In this document: one piece after another, positions 21,117 to 29,493 of the stretch
How the letters are laid out: every line of letters starts with the position of its first letter
Numbering within the stretch: the stretch's first letter is position 1
Source of the DNA: Actinomycetales bacterium
GTDB lineage: Bacteria; Actinomycetota; Actinomycetes; S36-B12; UBA5976
DNA length: 64,000 nucleotides
NCBI GenBank assembly: GCA_018969715.1
Contig: JAGWXT010000002.1
Location: forward strand, 124,001 to 188,000
Direction of reading: 5' to 3'
Translations under genes and position numbers: made by a program
The notes under the pieces: model-generated
The model's database searches: none
The model's input: the letters and a program-made list of their open reading frames with translations, nothing else
Told to the model about the DNA's origin: nothing

Positions 21117-21812
21117 ATGACCGAGCACACCCCCGTGAGCAGCGAGGCGCTCTGCGAGTCCTTGCGCGGCTTTGACACCCCGACCGTGGCCAACGCGATC
21201 GAGGCGTTCGGCGTGCGCGATCGCACGGCCGGCTACGCCTCGCAGCAGATCGCCTGCGCTTATCCGCACCTGGGGAGCATGGTCGGCTATGCCGTGACCT
21301 GCATCTCGGACTGCACAACCGGAGGACCGCAGCGACCCAGCCGATACGGCGACCTGCTCGATGCGCTGATAGCCGCCCCCAAGCCGACCGTGGTTGTCTG
21401 CCAGTACGTGGGCTCGGATCGTGCGCGGGGCTGCTTCATCGGCGACATGTCGGCCGCGCTGTTTCGTCGGGTCGGGGCGGTGGGAGTGCTCACGGACGCT
21501 CCCAACCGAGACCTGGCGATGATCCAGAAGCGCGTACCGGGATTCCACCTCTTCGGCTACGGTGCCGTCGCCTCGCATGGCAACGGCGCGATTCTCGACG
21601 TGGGCCTATCGGTCACCATCGGCGGGATGCTGGTGCGACCCGGTGACCTCATTCACGGTGACGCCGATGGGGTGATCACCATCCCGCTGGCGATCGCCGA
21701 CCGCGTGGCGGAGCAGGCCGCCACGGTGCACCGAGCCGAGCAGGAGACCTACGACATGGTGATGGATCCGAATGTCCCCATTGACGTCATCAAGGCTCGT
21801 TTCAGTCACTAG
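21117..21812 (+). CDS. RraA-like protein (4-hydroxy-4-methyl-2-oxoglutarate aldolase family)
   Basis: 231 residues from ATG 21117, preceded by GAGAGGA. Family motifs are LRGFDTPTVANAIEAFG, a central GDMSAALFRRVGAVGVLTDAPNRD (normally G-x-V-x-D-G-x-x-R-D, here D-A in place of D-G) and GDLIHGDADGVITIP. Family aldolases use a divalent metal to cleave HMG/CHA-type acids to pyruvate; the fold is shared with the RNase E inhibitor RraA. In this catabolic setting an aldolase or decarboxylase is more likely. It is the last gene before the decayed island. Confidence 0.82.
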   Translation: MTEHTPVSSEALCESLRGFDTPTVANAIEAFGVRDRTAGYASQQIACAYPHLGSMVGYAVTCISDCTTGGPQRPSRYGDLLDALIAAPKPTVVVCQYVGSDRARGCFIGDMSAALFRRVGAVGVLTDAPNRDLAMIQKRVPGFHLFGYGAVASHGNGAILDVGLSVTIGGMLVRPGDLIHGDADGVITIPLAIADRVAEQAATVHRAEQETYDMVMDPNVPIDVIKARFSH

Positions 21813-21949
21813 GGAATTGCTGGTCTTTGGGTGGTTTGCGGCCAGGCTGCCGCTGTGCCGTCACCCCATAAACCCTCGACCAGCGGTCCCGTGTGAGGTC
21901 AGGCCCGCTCTTGCCGAGGTCGTGTTCTCGTCTTGCCAACCGGAATGTC

Positions 21950-22923
21950 CTATTCGTCAGTCACGGCGGCAACGTCTGCTTGCTCCTCGAGTGCTCCCGA
22001 CCATGCTGAGCCGGAATCCCAGGTCCATGGGGACCAAGTTCGGTAGGTCTCCGCGGAGACGCGGTCGAGCGTGTGGACTTCAATGGTGAGGGAGTAGCCG
22101 AGGCCTGGCGTCATTCGCCGGCCGAGATCGTTCTGTAGTTCCTTTCGTGCCTGTTCTATGCCAGCTCGGTTGAAGTCTGAGGCGCCGGTGTCCCACAGGC
22201 CGACGCCTTGAGCTGCTGCCGCGGTGACGACGAGCTGGACGGCGATGAGTTGCTCACCGGGCGCGACGTACCACTCGTCGGCCATGAGAACGAGCATCTG
22301 AGCTCGGGACCTGCCGCCAGTCTTGGTGCGCCCCTCTTGGCGAGTTCGGAGATTCGGTGACCACAAGGATCCAGGACGTGCTCCTGCCGCGCGTCGGGGT
22401 GCGGAGCGCGCGCGAACCTTCGGGCGATCCATTCACGGAATCGAACTCGGAGGGCCGCTGTGAGCGGTGTGACCCGGCTGAAGGATGGGGTGAGAAGTGC
22501 TGTCTTCTCCACGCTTGTGACGAATCGCGCATTCGCCACGGCTGCTGTTCCCTCGGGTAGTTGGACACGCGCTGGCCGCGGGTATGGGAACTCGCGCGGG
22601 GAATAGGGCCCGCTTCGCAGGGCTTGCCACTCAGCGTCCGGCACCGCTGCAAAGGGGCAGATGACCAGGCAGGGCTCTACGTCCATCGAGCGGACGATGT
22701 CGCAGTCCTGGCTGAGCACGGCGTACCAGCCGAGTTGGCTCACGAGCGTGACAGACCAGGGCTGGTCGACTTACGCGACCGCCTCGGGGTCGGTGGCGGT
22801 CAGCGTGGGTGATGGCCCTTGCCCAACGATTGACGTGGCGCCGAGATTGATGAGGTCTCCCTGGCGAAGGGATTCCAATCGCTCTGCCAGGAGTGCTGAG
22901 GGGTCGGCTTGAACGACGCTCAC
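21950..22923 (-). pseudogene. Broken 'SQDCDI' gene with internal stop and frameshift
   Basis: Reading from GTG 22923, 50 codons lead to TAA at 22773-22771, but the same frame continues without interruption (VDQPWSVTLVSQLGWYAVLSQDCDIVRS and so on) to about 22400. Coding then moves to another frame, where ADEWYVAPGEQLIAVQLV to the stop at 21950 has strong coding bias; a short stretch in the third frame (WILVVTESPNS, about 22300-22390) also looks coding, so one or two frameshifts are needed. The Q-D-C-D-I motif with a following ICPF pattern is recognised from uncharacterised bacterial proteins, but I cannot name a function. Sequencing error is possible though three lesions make decay likelier. 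Confidence 0.65.
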
Positions 22924-22945
22924 TGTCAACGTCGGACCGCGAGAG

Positions 22946-23461
22946 TTAGGCCAGGGCCACAGCACGCCGGGAGGTGCTGCGCAGGAGTACCCACAGGGCA
23001 GCGGGAACGCCGGCGTGACTGACTTCTTGGTTACGAGGTGTTGCTTCTCTGACGTGAGCGCTGACGGCCCTGCCAAGTACGTAGGCGGCCGAGTCGGCTG
23101 CCGAACGGCCAGCGCCCAGCCCACCGTCGAGGACGGGCCGGCTGAGGGACTGTTCTGCGCTAACGCTCGTCAGGGATTGCAGCACCTCGTCGAGGTTGTA
23201 CCGGTAGCGCCCCCCGGCGTTGACTTGGAGGGAATACGACCTGACCGTGCTTGTCTCTGGATGGTCCCAGCCGGAAGACGAACTCTCGTGCTGGCCAGCT
23301 TCTGCGCTACTCTGCCACTCGTGGATCTGTGGGCGTTCGTCTCCATCCCGAATGCGACCGAGCGGCAACGGTGGCTCCCGGGCGCCTAGAGTTCCCAGAT
23401 TGCCGCGACCGGCAGGGACCACATCCGCTCCCCGAATCGCTGGCTGGTCCCGGAGGTACAC
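22946..23461 (-). CDS. Hypothetical protein, start uncertain
   Basis: The 3' two thirds have good coding bias (SYSLQVNAGGRYRYNLDEVL, SAAYVLGRAVSAHVREATP, AALWVLLRSTSRRAVALA, then TAA at 22948). The 5' part overlaps the end of the ATPase gene by 76 bp and is less convincing; an alternative ATG near 23352 lies in another frame (METNAHRSTSGRVAQ), so this gene may be frameshifted too. It ends 22 bp before the broken SQDCDI gene and was probably co-transcribed with it. No family recognised. Confidence 0.4.
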   Translation of the reverse strand: MYLRDQPAIRGADVVPAGRGNLGTLGAREPPLPLGRIRDGDERPQIHEWQSSAEAGQHESSSSGWDHPETSTVRSYSLQVNAGGRYRYNLDEVLQSLTSVSAEQSLSRPVLDGGLGAGRSAADSAAYVLGRAVSAHVREATPRNQEVSHAGVPAALWVLLRSTSRRAVALA

Positions 23462-24627
23462 AGGACGATGCCCGCGGCAAGTCTGTCGCCAAGGCGTCTG
23501 GCCAGCGTGTGTAGTCCGGCGAAGTGCTCTCTTCGAGCGGACTCGGCAGCCTTAACCTCGATGGCCAGCACGCGTCCGTCTTCTAGTTCAGCGATCAGGT
23601 CGACCTCCGGCCCGTTTCGGTCGCGGAAGAAGAACAACTCGTAGGGGACCGAGGACCACCCCTGCTGGCGCATGAGCTCGCCAATGACGAATCCTTCGAG
23701 CATGGCGCCGAAGTGCTCCCCGCCGACGACCGGGATCAACTGCTCGGGGGTCAGCCGAGCAAGTCTGAGTGCGAGCGCGGAATCGGCGATCACCGTCTTG
23801 GGTCGCCCTGTTTCTCGCCTGGTCAGGTTGGGGGTCCAGGATGGCAGCAGGCGAACGAGGTAGAGGGCCTCGACGAGATCGAGGTATCCGGGCAGTGTGG
23901 TTGCGGGGAGACCGGACTGCTCCGCGAGCCGCGACTTGACGAGCTCTCCAGCCTGATTGGCTGCGATCAGCCGCAGGATGGCGTGCAGGCGTTCAGGTGA
24001 GACGCTGCGGCGCAGGGCCGTTGCGTCACGCTGCACGATGCGGCGGAGGTAGCTGTCGATCCACAAGCGCGCATCTGCCCAGTCGAATGCGCGCACCTCT
24101 GGGTAGCCGCCGCGGCCGATCGCATGCGCGTAGTCCGACCGCTGCCATGACGAGACGTACCCTGGCCTAAGCTCCAGCGCCCGGGCCACGAAATCCTCTC
24201 TCCGACCCGCCAGTTCGCCCTGGCTGAGCCCGAACAGATCGATGGACACGGCCCGACCGGCAAGGCTGTCGGGGGTCCGCTCGATGCGCAGCAGGTCCGC
24301 CGAACCAGTGAGGATGAAGCGACCCGGAGTGCGATCCCGGTCGATGGCCGCCTTGATGGGCAACACGAGGTCCGGGGCTCGCTGGATCTCGTCGATGACC
24401 AGGGTGCGTCCTGGGGACTGGTTGATGAAGGCAACTGGGTCGGTACGCGCTGCAGAGAGGACCTGGGAATCGTCCAGGGTCACGGTGTCCGCGGGACGCC
24501 CCTGGGCCAGCATGCGCGCGAAGGTGCTCTTGCCGACCTGCCTGGCACCTTGGACGACCACGGCCGGAAACAAGTCGAGCAGGCGCTCCGCTGGGGAAAG
24601 CAGATGGCGGGTAATGAGACCGTCCAC
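23386..24627 (-). CDS. AAA_14 ATPase with C-terminal DUF4143 domain
   Basis: 413 residues. AAA_14 core: Walker A GARQVGKS (27-34), Walker B TLVIDE (75-80), sensor-1-like RFILTGSADLL. The C-terminal DUF4143 region contains LPGYLDLVEALYLVRLLPSW and a nuclease-like PD-(D/E)xK pattern: PEVDLIAELEDG then VLAIEVKAAES. These stand-alone ATPases are widespread in mobile parts of genomes and their function is unknown. It starts at GTG 24627 with no ribosome-binding site; a TAGAAT box six bases upstream suggests a leaderless mRNA. Three 22-bp repeats lie just upstream. Confidence 0.88.
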   Translation of the reverse strand: MDGLITRHLLSPAERLLDLFPAVVVQGARQVGKSTFARMLAQGRPADTVTLDDSQVLSAARTDPVAFINQSPGRTLVIDEIQRAPDLVLPIKAAIDRDRTPGRFILTGSADLLRIERTPDSLAGRAVSIDLFGLSQGELAGRREDFVARALELRPGYVSSWQRSDYAHAIGRGGYPEVRAFDWADARLWIDSYLRRIVQRDATALRRSVSPERLHAILRLIAANQAGELVKSRLAEQSGLPATTLPGYLDLVEALYLVRLLPSWTPNLTRRETGRPKTVIADSALALRLARLTPEQLIPVVGGEHFGAMLEGFVIGELMRQQGWSSVPYELFFFRDRNGPEVDLIAELEDGRVLAIEVKAAESARREHFAGLHTLARRLGDRLAAGIVLCTSGTSQRFGERMWSLPVAAIWEL

Positions 24628-24633
24628 AGTGGG

Positions 24634-24706
24634 ATTCTATGCAAAAGTCGTAGAAACGCTGCCTCAAACTCGTATAAACGCTGCCTCAAAATCGCAGAAA
24701 CGCTGA
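24634..24706 (-). promoter_or_regulatory. 22-bp direct repeats and leaderless promoter of the AAA_14/DUF4143 gene
   Basis: Plus-strand units: 24648-24669 (TCGTAGAAACGCTGCCTCAA..), 24670-24691 (TCGTATAAACGCTGCCTCAA..) and a 15-bp partial copy 24692-24706 (TCGCAGAAACGCTGA). Spacing is exactly 22 bp, about two helical turns, so a protein could bind the same face at each copy. On the minus strand TAGAAT (24639-24634) is a -10-like box placed for transcription starting at the GTG. The repeats occupy the -35 region and upstream, as expected for an operator. Confidence 0.6.
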
Positions 24707-25132
24707 TTGTGGAGGACCCGCCAGACCAGGGTCGAGCCTCACGTGCGCCGCAACTGCTCGGAGAGTGATGATGTTGGCGGTACCGACTGCTCGAAGTGGA
24801 AGCGGCCGCCCGGGTGCCTCGACGGCACCCGGTACCTATGGGATCTTCCAGTCCCTGACGATCCAGGTGATGGGGCATTCGCGGGACGCAAGTTCCTCGC
24901 GCTATTCCATCGCACCATGCCACGGCCTCATCACGGCGATGAGGCGGATCGACGCCGTCTCTGACGCTGATCTAGTCAACCTCGAAGAACGGCATCAACG
25001 TCGGTGGCATAAAGAACGTGATCGCCGAAGGCGGTGACCCCGACATCACCAGCGCCGGTAAGAACACGTGGCAGATGTACGTCGGTGTTCCCCAGACCTC
25101 CACTAGGGAACCGGGTTCACCCACCGGTCGGA
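24707..25132. other. Gene-free gap with a coding relic
   Basis: No complete gene is supported. Between 24976 and about 25113, after an in-frame TAG, one plus-strand frame reads as convincing protein with high GC at third positions (KNGINVGGIKNVIAEGG, ITSAGKNTWQMYVGV) but has no start and runs into the neighbouring dehydrogenase gene. A second plus frame near 24830-24930 (RYLWDLPVPDDPGDG) may be another scrap. These look like remnants of genes lost at the island edge; I do not recognise them. Confidence 0.5.
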
Positions 25133-26158
25133 TCAACGTGGCAGCGCTGCGAGCCGCTCCCAGTCAGCGTCGCTGATCGGGATGCCGCTGTGTCGCTCGG
25201 CGCGCGCGCGACGCTCGGGATCGCCGGGTACCTGGACGGCTGCCACGCCCTCGGCCGGCGGAATCGCGCGGGTGCGACGCTCCATCTCATCGGCCTCCCG
25301 GTCGTAGTCGGCGCGCGAGCGGAACAGATCCGCGCGCAGCACCACGAACGTCACCGCCTGCTGCACCAGCAGCGGTGAGCTGCCGCGTCCCGCCTCTGCG
25401 TAGGCGCTGGAGCCCAGGAGGACGTGGCCGAGGAACTCCACCGCCATCGACAGGGCGTACCCCTTGTGCCCGCCGAAGGGAATGTGCCCACCACCGTCGG
25501 TGTAGTCGCGCGGGTTGGTGGTGGGTCGGCCCATCCGATCGACAATGCACCCGGCAGGCAGATGCTCCCCCGTCCGCTCGGCGTGGTCGACCTTGCGGCC
25601 GGCAAGCGCGGTGGTGGCGAAGTCGAACATCATGGTCGGCTCCTCGCCGGCGGGAAATCCCATCGACAGCGGGTTGGTGTGCAGCAGGCGCTCGCGGCCA
25701 CCATGGGGCATGGCATTGGGAGTCACCTTCGAGAAGCCACTCGTCCAGATCTGGCTGATGCAGCCGGCCTCGGCGGCCACCTCCGTGAAGTGGCCGAGTC
25801 GTCCGATGTGGTCGCTGCGCACGAGGCCGACGACGGCTACCCCCTGCTCGCGGGCGATGTCTATCCCGAGTCGAATCGCGAACAGCGCCGCGACCTGGCC
25901 GAATGTCCAGTTGCCCGAGACAAGGGCATGGCACGCGCCGCGCTGCAGGATTGCCGGAGTCGCACGGCCATCAAGGCCACCCCGGTGCATCCCGGCGACG
26001 TAGTCCGGCAGCAGGGCAACGCCATGGGTGTCGACGCCGCTGAGACTGGCGAGGACGAGGTGATCGGCGACGATCCCGGCATTCTCGGCGCTGGCGCCCG
26101 CGGCGATGAGGGCCTGTGTGGTGAGGGTGCGCAGTTCGGCTGCACTGACAGTCGGCAT
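25133..26158 (-). CDS. Malate/L-lactate dehydrogenase family (Ldh_2) oxidoreductase
   Basis: 341 residues, ATG 26158 with AGGAGC upstream. Ldh_2 family features: LASLSGVDTHGVALLPDYV near residue 40, VVGLVRSDHIGRLGHFTEVAAEAG, NAMPHGGRERLLHTNPLSMGFP, MMFDFATTALAGRKV, GGGHIPFGGHKGYALSMAVEFL. These NAD(P)-dependent enzymes, distinct from Rossmann-fold LDH, act on 2-hydroxy/2-keto acids such as malate, sulfolactate, ureidoglycolate or diketogulonate. Lies 43 bp downstream of, and co-directional with, the MDR dehydrogenase gene. Confidence 0.9.
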   Translation of the reverse strand: MPTVSAAELRTLTTQALIAAGASAENAGIVADHLVLASLSGVDTHGVALLPDYVAGMHRGGLDGRATPAILQRGACHALVSGNWTFGQVAALFAIRLGIDIAREQGVAVVGLVRSDHIGRLGHFTEVAAEAGCISQIWTSGFSKVTPNAMPHGGRERLLHTNPLSMGFPAGEEPTMMFDFATTALAGRKVDHAERTGEHLPAGCIVDRMGRPTTNPRDYTDGGGHIPFGGHKGYALSMAVEFLGHVLLGSSAYAEAGRGSSPLLVQQAVTFVVLRADLFRSRADYDREADEMERRTRAIPPAEGVAAVQVPGDPERRARAERHSGIPISDADWERLAALPR

Positions 26159-26201
26159 GGCTGCTCCTGATGGTGATTGTGGATCCGAATGAGGCCAGCG
26201 G

Positions 26202-27314
26202 TCAGCGATCGGGGATGATGACGGACTTGCGCACGCGGCCTGCGCGCACCTCGGCGAACGCCTCGTTGATGCGCGTCAGCGGGAAGGAAGCACTGACGAG
26301 GCGATCCAGGGGCAGGCCACCGGAGCGGTAGCCGTCGATCACCCGTGCGACGCTGCGCTGCGGGTTCGAGCGCAGGTTCGCATGGCCGAGTACCCGCAGC
26401 TCGTTGCCGACGATGGCTGGCGCCGGGATGCTCACGTGCCCATCGTCTGGCGGACTGCCCACGAGGATCACTCGGGCGCCGGGGGCTGCGATGCCGATGG
26501 CAGTCACGATGGCGGCCGTCGATCCGGCGGCCTCCACGACCACCGTTGGCAGCACCGGTAGGGCATCGAGAATCGCCGGGGCTCCTCCCGCATTGGCGTG
26601 GATGAACGCCATGGCGCCCGCCTCAAGGGCGGCTGCCTCCTTGTCGGCATTGGTGTCAATGGCGGTCACCCGACCCCCGCGCCAGCGCGCCCCCATGATG
26701 GCGCTCAGCCCCACGCCGCCGCAGCCGACGACGACGACCTCATCATCGGGTGCAACCTCGGCGGTGTCGAGGACGGCGTCGACGCCGGTGGTGACCGCGC
26801 ACCCGATCACCGCCGCGATCTCATCGGGCACCGACGCAGCCAGCGGAATGAGCCGCCGGCGGTCAACCACGACCTTCGTGGCAAAGGCCCCGATCTGGGC
26901 GAACTGGTGGACGATCGACCCGTCAGTGCCCCGCAGACCGGAGCCGACGGGGATCTGTGCCCGATAGCGCAGCGCGCTGTCGCGACCGATGCTGGTGTAC
27001 TTGGCGACTGGGTACGGCGTGATGACGAATCGCTCACCGCCCACCCCCGCAGTCATGGGCTGAACCACGCACTCGTGGCCGAGCACGAGCGGGATCCGGC
27101 GGATCATGGCGCCATCGGCGACCGCGACATCGGTGCGGCACAGCCCGGCGGCGATCACCGTGCAGGCGACCTCATCGGGACCCAGAGGTGCCATCGTGAG
27201 GGCCTCATGTGTGAGCGGTTGGCCCACCTCGCGCAGGACGGCGGCAGACAGGTCAGGGGCTGCACCGGATGCTGCCGCGGGCGCGAGCGGGGGTCCCACC
27301 TCATTCGGATCCAT
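26202..27314 (-). CDS. Medium-chain zinc-type alcohol dehydrogenase (second paralogue)
   Basis: 370 residues. Catalytic zinc ligands C59 (GLCRTD), H80-E81 (VLGHE) and C172 (IGCAVTTG) are present, and the cofactor motif is VVGCGGVG. As in the copy at 15549, the structural zinc lobe is replaced by a cysteine-free segment that starts VITPYPVAKY. Other shared blocks are MIRRIPLVLGHE, HQFAQIGAFA and RLIPL. The two evidently duplicated within the locus or came together. Divergent from the VOC gene. Confidence 0.88.
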   Translation of the reverse strand: MDPNEVGPPLAPAAASGAAPDLSAAVLREVGQPLTHEALTMAPLGPDEVACTVIAAGLCRTDVAVADGAMIRRIPLVLGHECVVQPMTAGVGGERFVITPYPVAKYTSIGRDSALRYRAQIPVGSGLRGTDGSIVHQFAQIGAFATKVVVDRRRLIPLAASVPDEIAAVIGCAVTTGVDAVLDTAEVAPDDEVVVVGCGGVGLSAIMGARWRGGRVTAIDTNADKEAAALEAGAMAFIHANAGGAPAILDALPVLPTVVVEAAGSTAAIVTAIGIAAPGARVILVGSPPDDGHVSIPAPAIVGNELRVLGHANLRSNPQRSVARVIDGYRSGGLPLDRLVSASFPLTRINEAFAEVRAGRVRKSVIIPDR

Positions 27315-27416
27315 GATCCAAGTAGGGTAACGGTCGGGAGCGCGGGCACATCCGTCGGGACGGCATGCTGCGGCCGGATGGATCCGAGGCCAGAAAACCT
27401 GAGCCGACGTCCAGGG

Positions 27417-27444
27417 TCAGGCGTCCCGGGTCAGGCGTCCCGGG
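27417..27444. repeat. Tandem duplicate of a 14-bp unit
   Basis: TCAGGCGTCCCGGG occurs twice in a row in the leader region between the MDR dehydrogenase and the VOC gene, followed by a degenerate third copy (TTAGGCGAGC). It lies about 50 bp upstream of the VOC start. Confidence 0.8.
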
Positions 27445-27491
27445 TTAGGCGAGCATTGGCAGGACAGCCGGGCACACGAGAGAAGGAGGTC

Positions 27492-28406
27492 ATGGTGGCG
27501 CTCATCAGACTGAAGTCGGTGACGATCGGTGTTCCCGACGTCAAGGGAGTTGCGGCGTACTACTCAGACTTCGGTCTGACCCAGACAACTGCGGACTCGG
27601 CAACCTCGGTGAGCTTCGCCACCCTCGAAGGCGGAGAGCAACTGACGCTGCAGGCGACACCGCTGCGTCGCCTGCTCGGGATCGCCCTTGAGGCCGACAA
27701 CGAGGAGCACCTCGTGCGGCTCAGCACGGACCCGACGGTGCTCCGCTTCACGCGCGAGCCCGAGCCGACACTCGTCCTGCGTGATCCTGGTGCCGGCGTG
27801 GAGGTCACGATCACCGTCGGCGCGGAGGGCCTGCATGGCCGAATCCTTGGCCGCACCCCAGTCGAGCGCACGGTCAACACGCGGGCCGCCGAGGTGCTCC
27901 GCACGCAGCGGCCACGCCCCCTGCGCCTGGGTCACGTCGTGATGGGCTCACCCGATCACGAGGCGTCGATGTCGTTCTTCACCCGCATCGGCTTCAAGGT
28001 CAGTGATTACATCAAGGACGTCGGAGCGTTCCTCCGGTGCTCCATCGACCACCACAACCTGCTCGTGCAGCGCGCACCCGTGGCCTTCCTCCACCACACC
28101 TCATGGGAGGTCAACGATGCCGACGACGTGGGACGCGCGGCGAGCGCCATGCTGGAGGAGGACCCCAACCGCCATGGCTGGGGCTTCGGCCGTCACCTCA
28201 TCGGCTCGAACTACTTCTGGTACCTGCGGGACCCGGCGGGCAACATGACGGAGTACTTCGCTGACATGGACGAGATCGTCGACGATGCTCTGTGGTCACC
28301 CGAGGTGTTCTCCGGCAAGAACGCCCTCGCCGTCTGGGGTCCGCCTGCGCCAGCCTCCTTCCTCCGTCCGGACGATCTTGCCGAGCTCATGCAGGGATCG
28401 CATTGA
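27492..28406 (+). CDS. VOC-family protein, extradiol-dioxygenase-like
   Basis: 304 residues with two vicinal-oxygen-chelate modules. The first begins LKSVTIGVPDVKGVAAYYSDFGL and is degenerate; the second begins RLGHVVMGSPDHEASMSFFTRIGF and carries metal-ligand-like residues H (LRLGHVV), H (FLHHTSWEV) and E (MTEYFADMDE), the 2-His-1-Glu set of extradiol ring-cleavage dioxygenases. An aromatic or catechol-like substrate is possible but unproven. AGAAGGAGG at 27481 sits very close to ATG 27492; GTG 27495 has better spacing and may be the real start. Confidence 0.82.
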   Translation: MVALIRLKSVTIGVPDVKGVAAYYSDFGLTQTTADSATSVSFATLEGGEQLTLQATPLRRLLGIALEADNEEHLVRLSTDPTVLRFTREPEPTLVLRDPGAGVEVTITVGAEGLHGRILGRTPVERTVNTRAAEVLRTQRPRPLRLGHVVMGSPDHEASMSFFTRIGFKVSDYIKDVGAFLRCSIDHHNLLVQRAPVAFLHHTSWEVNDADDVGRAASAMLEEDPNRHGWGFGRHLIGSNYFWYLRDPAGNMTEYFADMDEIVDDALWSPEVFSGKNALAVWGPPAPASFLRPDDLAELMQGSH

Positions 28407-29431
28407 TCCTGACTGACACGCCCCGTCAGGTCGGGGACTCCGGCCTGGTCGTGTCGCCGCTCATCCTCGGAACGGCGGACTTCGGCAGCCCGCTGCTGCA
28501 CGATGACCCCGAGCTCCTGCTCGGTGCAGCCATCGACGCCGGAATCACGACCGTGGACACCTCGGACAACTATCGCGATGGCGAGGGTGAGCGGCTCGTC
28601 GGCGCGGCACTGCGACGGCTCGGTCGCCGGGACGAGATCATCATCACCACCAAGTGCGGCTTTCCCGGTGGGGCCGGTGTCCTGACGCGCAATGCCAGTC
28701 GACTGCACATCATCCGCTCATGTGAGGCCTCGCTGCGCCGCCTGCAGGTTGACCACATCGACCTGCTGCTGCTTCACCGGCCGAGTTTCGACGTCGGCGT
28801 TGCCGAGACCATCGGGGCACTGCACGACCTGGTGACGGCCGGGAAGATCCGCTACTTCGGTACCTCCCATTTCCCTGCGTGGAAGGTGATGGAGGGCGTG
28901 GCCTACAGCGATCGCCATGGCCTGCCGCGCTTCATCGCGGACCAGCCGGGCTACAACATCCTCGACCGCCGCATCGAAGCAGAGCTGATCCCGCTGTGTC
29001 AGCGGTACGGCGTCGGCGTCATCACCTGCTCGCCACTCGGCGGCGGGATCCTGTCCGGCGACTACAACAGCGGCACCATCCCGGAAGGGTCACGGGCCGA
29101 CCTTTGGCGGGATCTGCCCTTCCGGGGGCGCGTGACACCGGCTGCTATCAGCGTCGCCGGCCGCGTCGCGCAGATCGCCGCCGACCACGGGTACACCGCC
29201 TCACAGTTGGGTGTGCTGTGGGTGATCAGCCAGCCGGGGATCACCGCGACGATCATCGCGCCGGCCACGCGGGCCCAATTGGCCGAGAACGTGGCCGTGA
29301 TGGGCGCCCAGCTGCCGGCGGCCGCCGCACCGGCCATCGATGCGCTCAACCCCCCGGCGCAGGTGATCTCGGACTTCTTCAGTGTCAGCGGCTGGACTCA
29401 CGGGGAACAGGTGATCCGCTCCTCCTGGTAG
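28403..29431 (+). CDS. Aldo/keto reductase (second paralogue)
   Basis: 342 residues if TTG 28403 is used; this start overlaps the VOC stop (TTGA). Catalytic residues are D and Y in TVDTSDNYRDGEGERL, K in IITTKCGFP and H in LLLHRPSFD. The sequence follows the AKR at 14503 closely (LGTADFG, GKIRYFGTSHFPAWKVMEG, SPLGGGILSGDYNSGTIPEGSRADLWRD). The two AKRs each adjoin different genes but are clearly paralogues, so the two halves of the locus probably process related compounds. Confidence 0.88.
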   Translation: MILTDTPRQVGDSGLVVSPLILGTADFGSPLLHDDPELLLGAAIDAGITTVDTSDNYRDGEGERLVGAALRRLGRRDEIIITTKCGFPGGAGVLTRNASRLHIIRSCEASLRRLQVDHIDLLLLHRPSFDVGVAETIGALHDLVTAGKIRYFGTSHFPAWKVMEGVAYSDRHGLPRFIADQPGYNILDRRIEAELIPLCQRYGVGVITCSPLGGGILSGDYNSGTIPEGSRADLWRDLPFRGRVTPAAISVAGRVAQIAADHGYTASQLGVLWVISQPGITATIIAPATRAQLAENVAVMGAQLPAAAAPAIDALNPPAQVISDFFSVSGWTHGEQVIRSSW

Positions 29432-29493
29432 GGCGCAGTTCCGCCGGTGGCCTCTCGCCGGGCGGGTCGAGAACAGATGAAGGGAGACACCGC

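Noticed and set aside
24648-24706. Minimal CRISPR or integron recombination site
   Set aside because: Repeats abut each other without spacers and no integrase or cas gene is nearby; position in a promoter favours an operator.
26598-27491. Long upstream extension of the VOC protein (602 codons in total)
   Set aside because: The extra 298 codons are antisense to the MDR dehydrogenase; AGAAGGAGG just before 27492 marks the real start.
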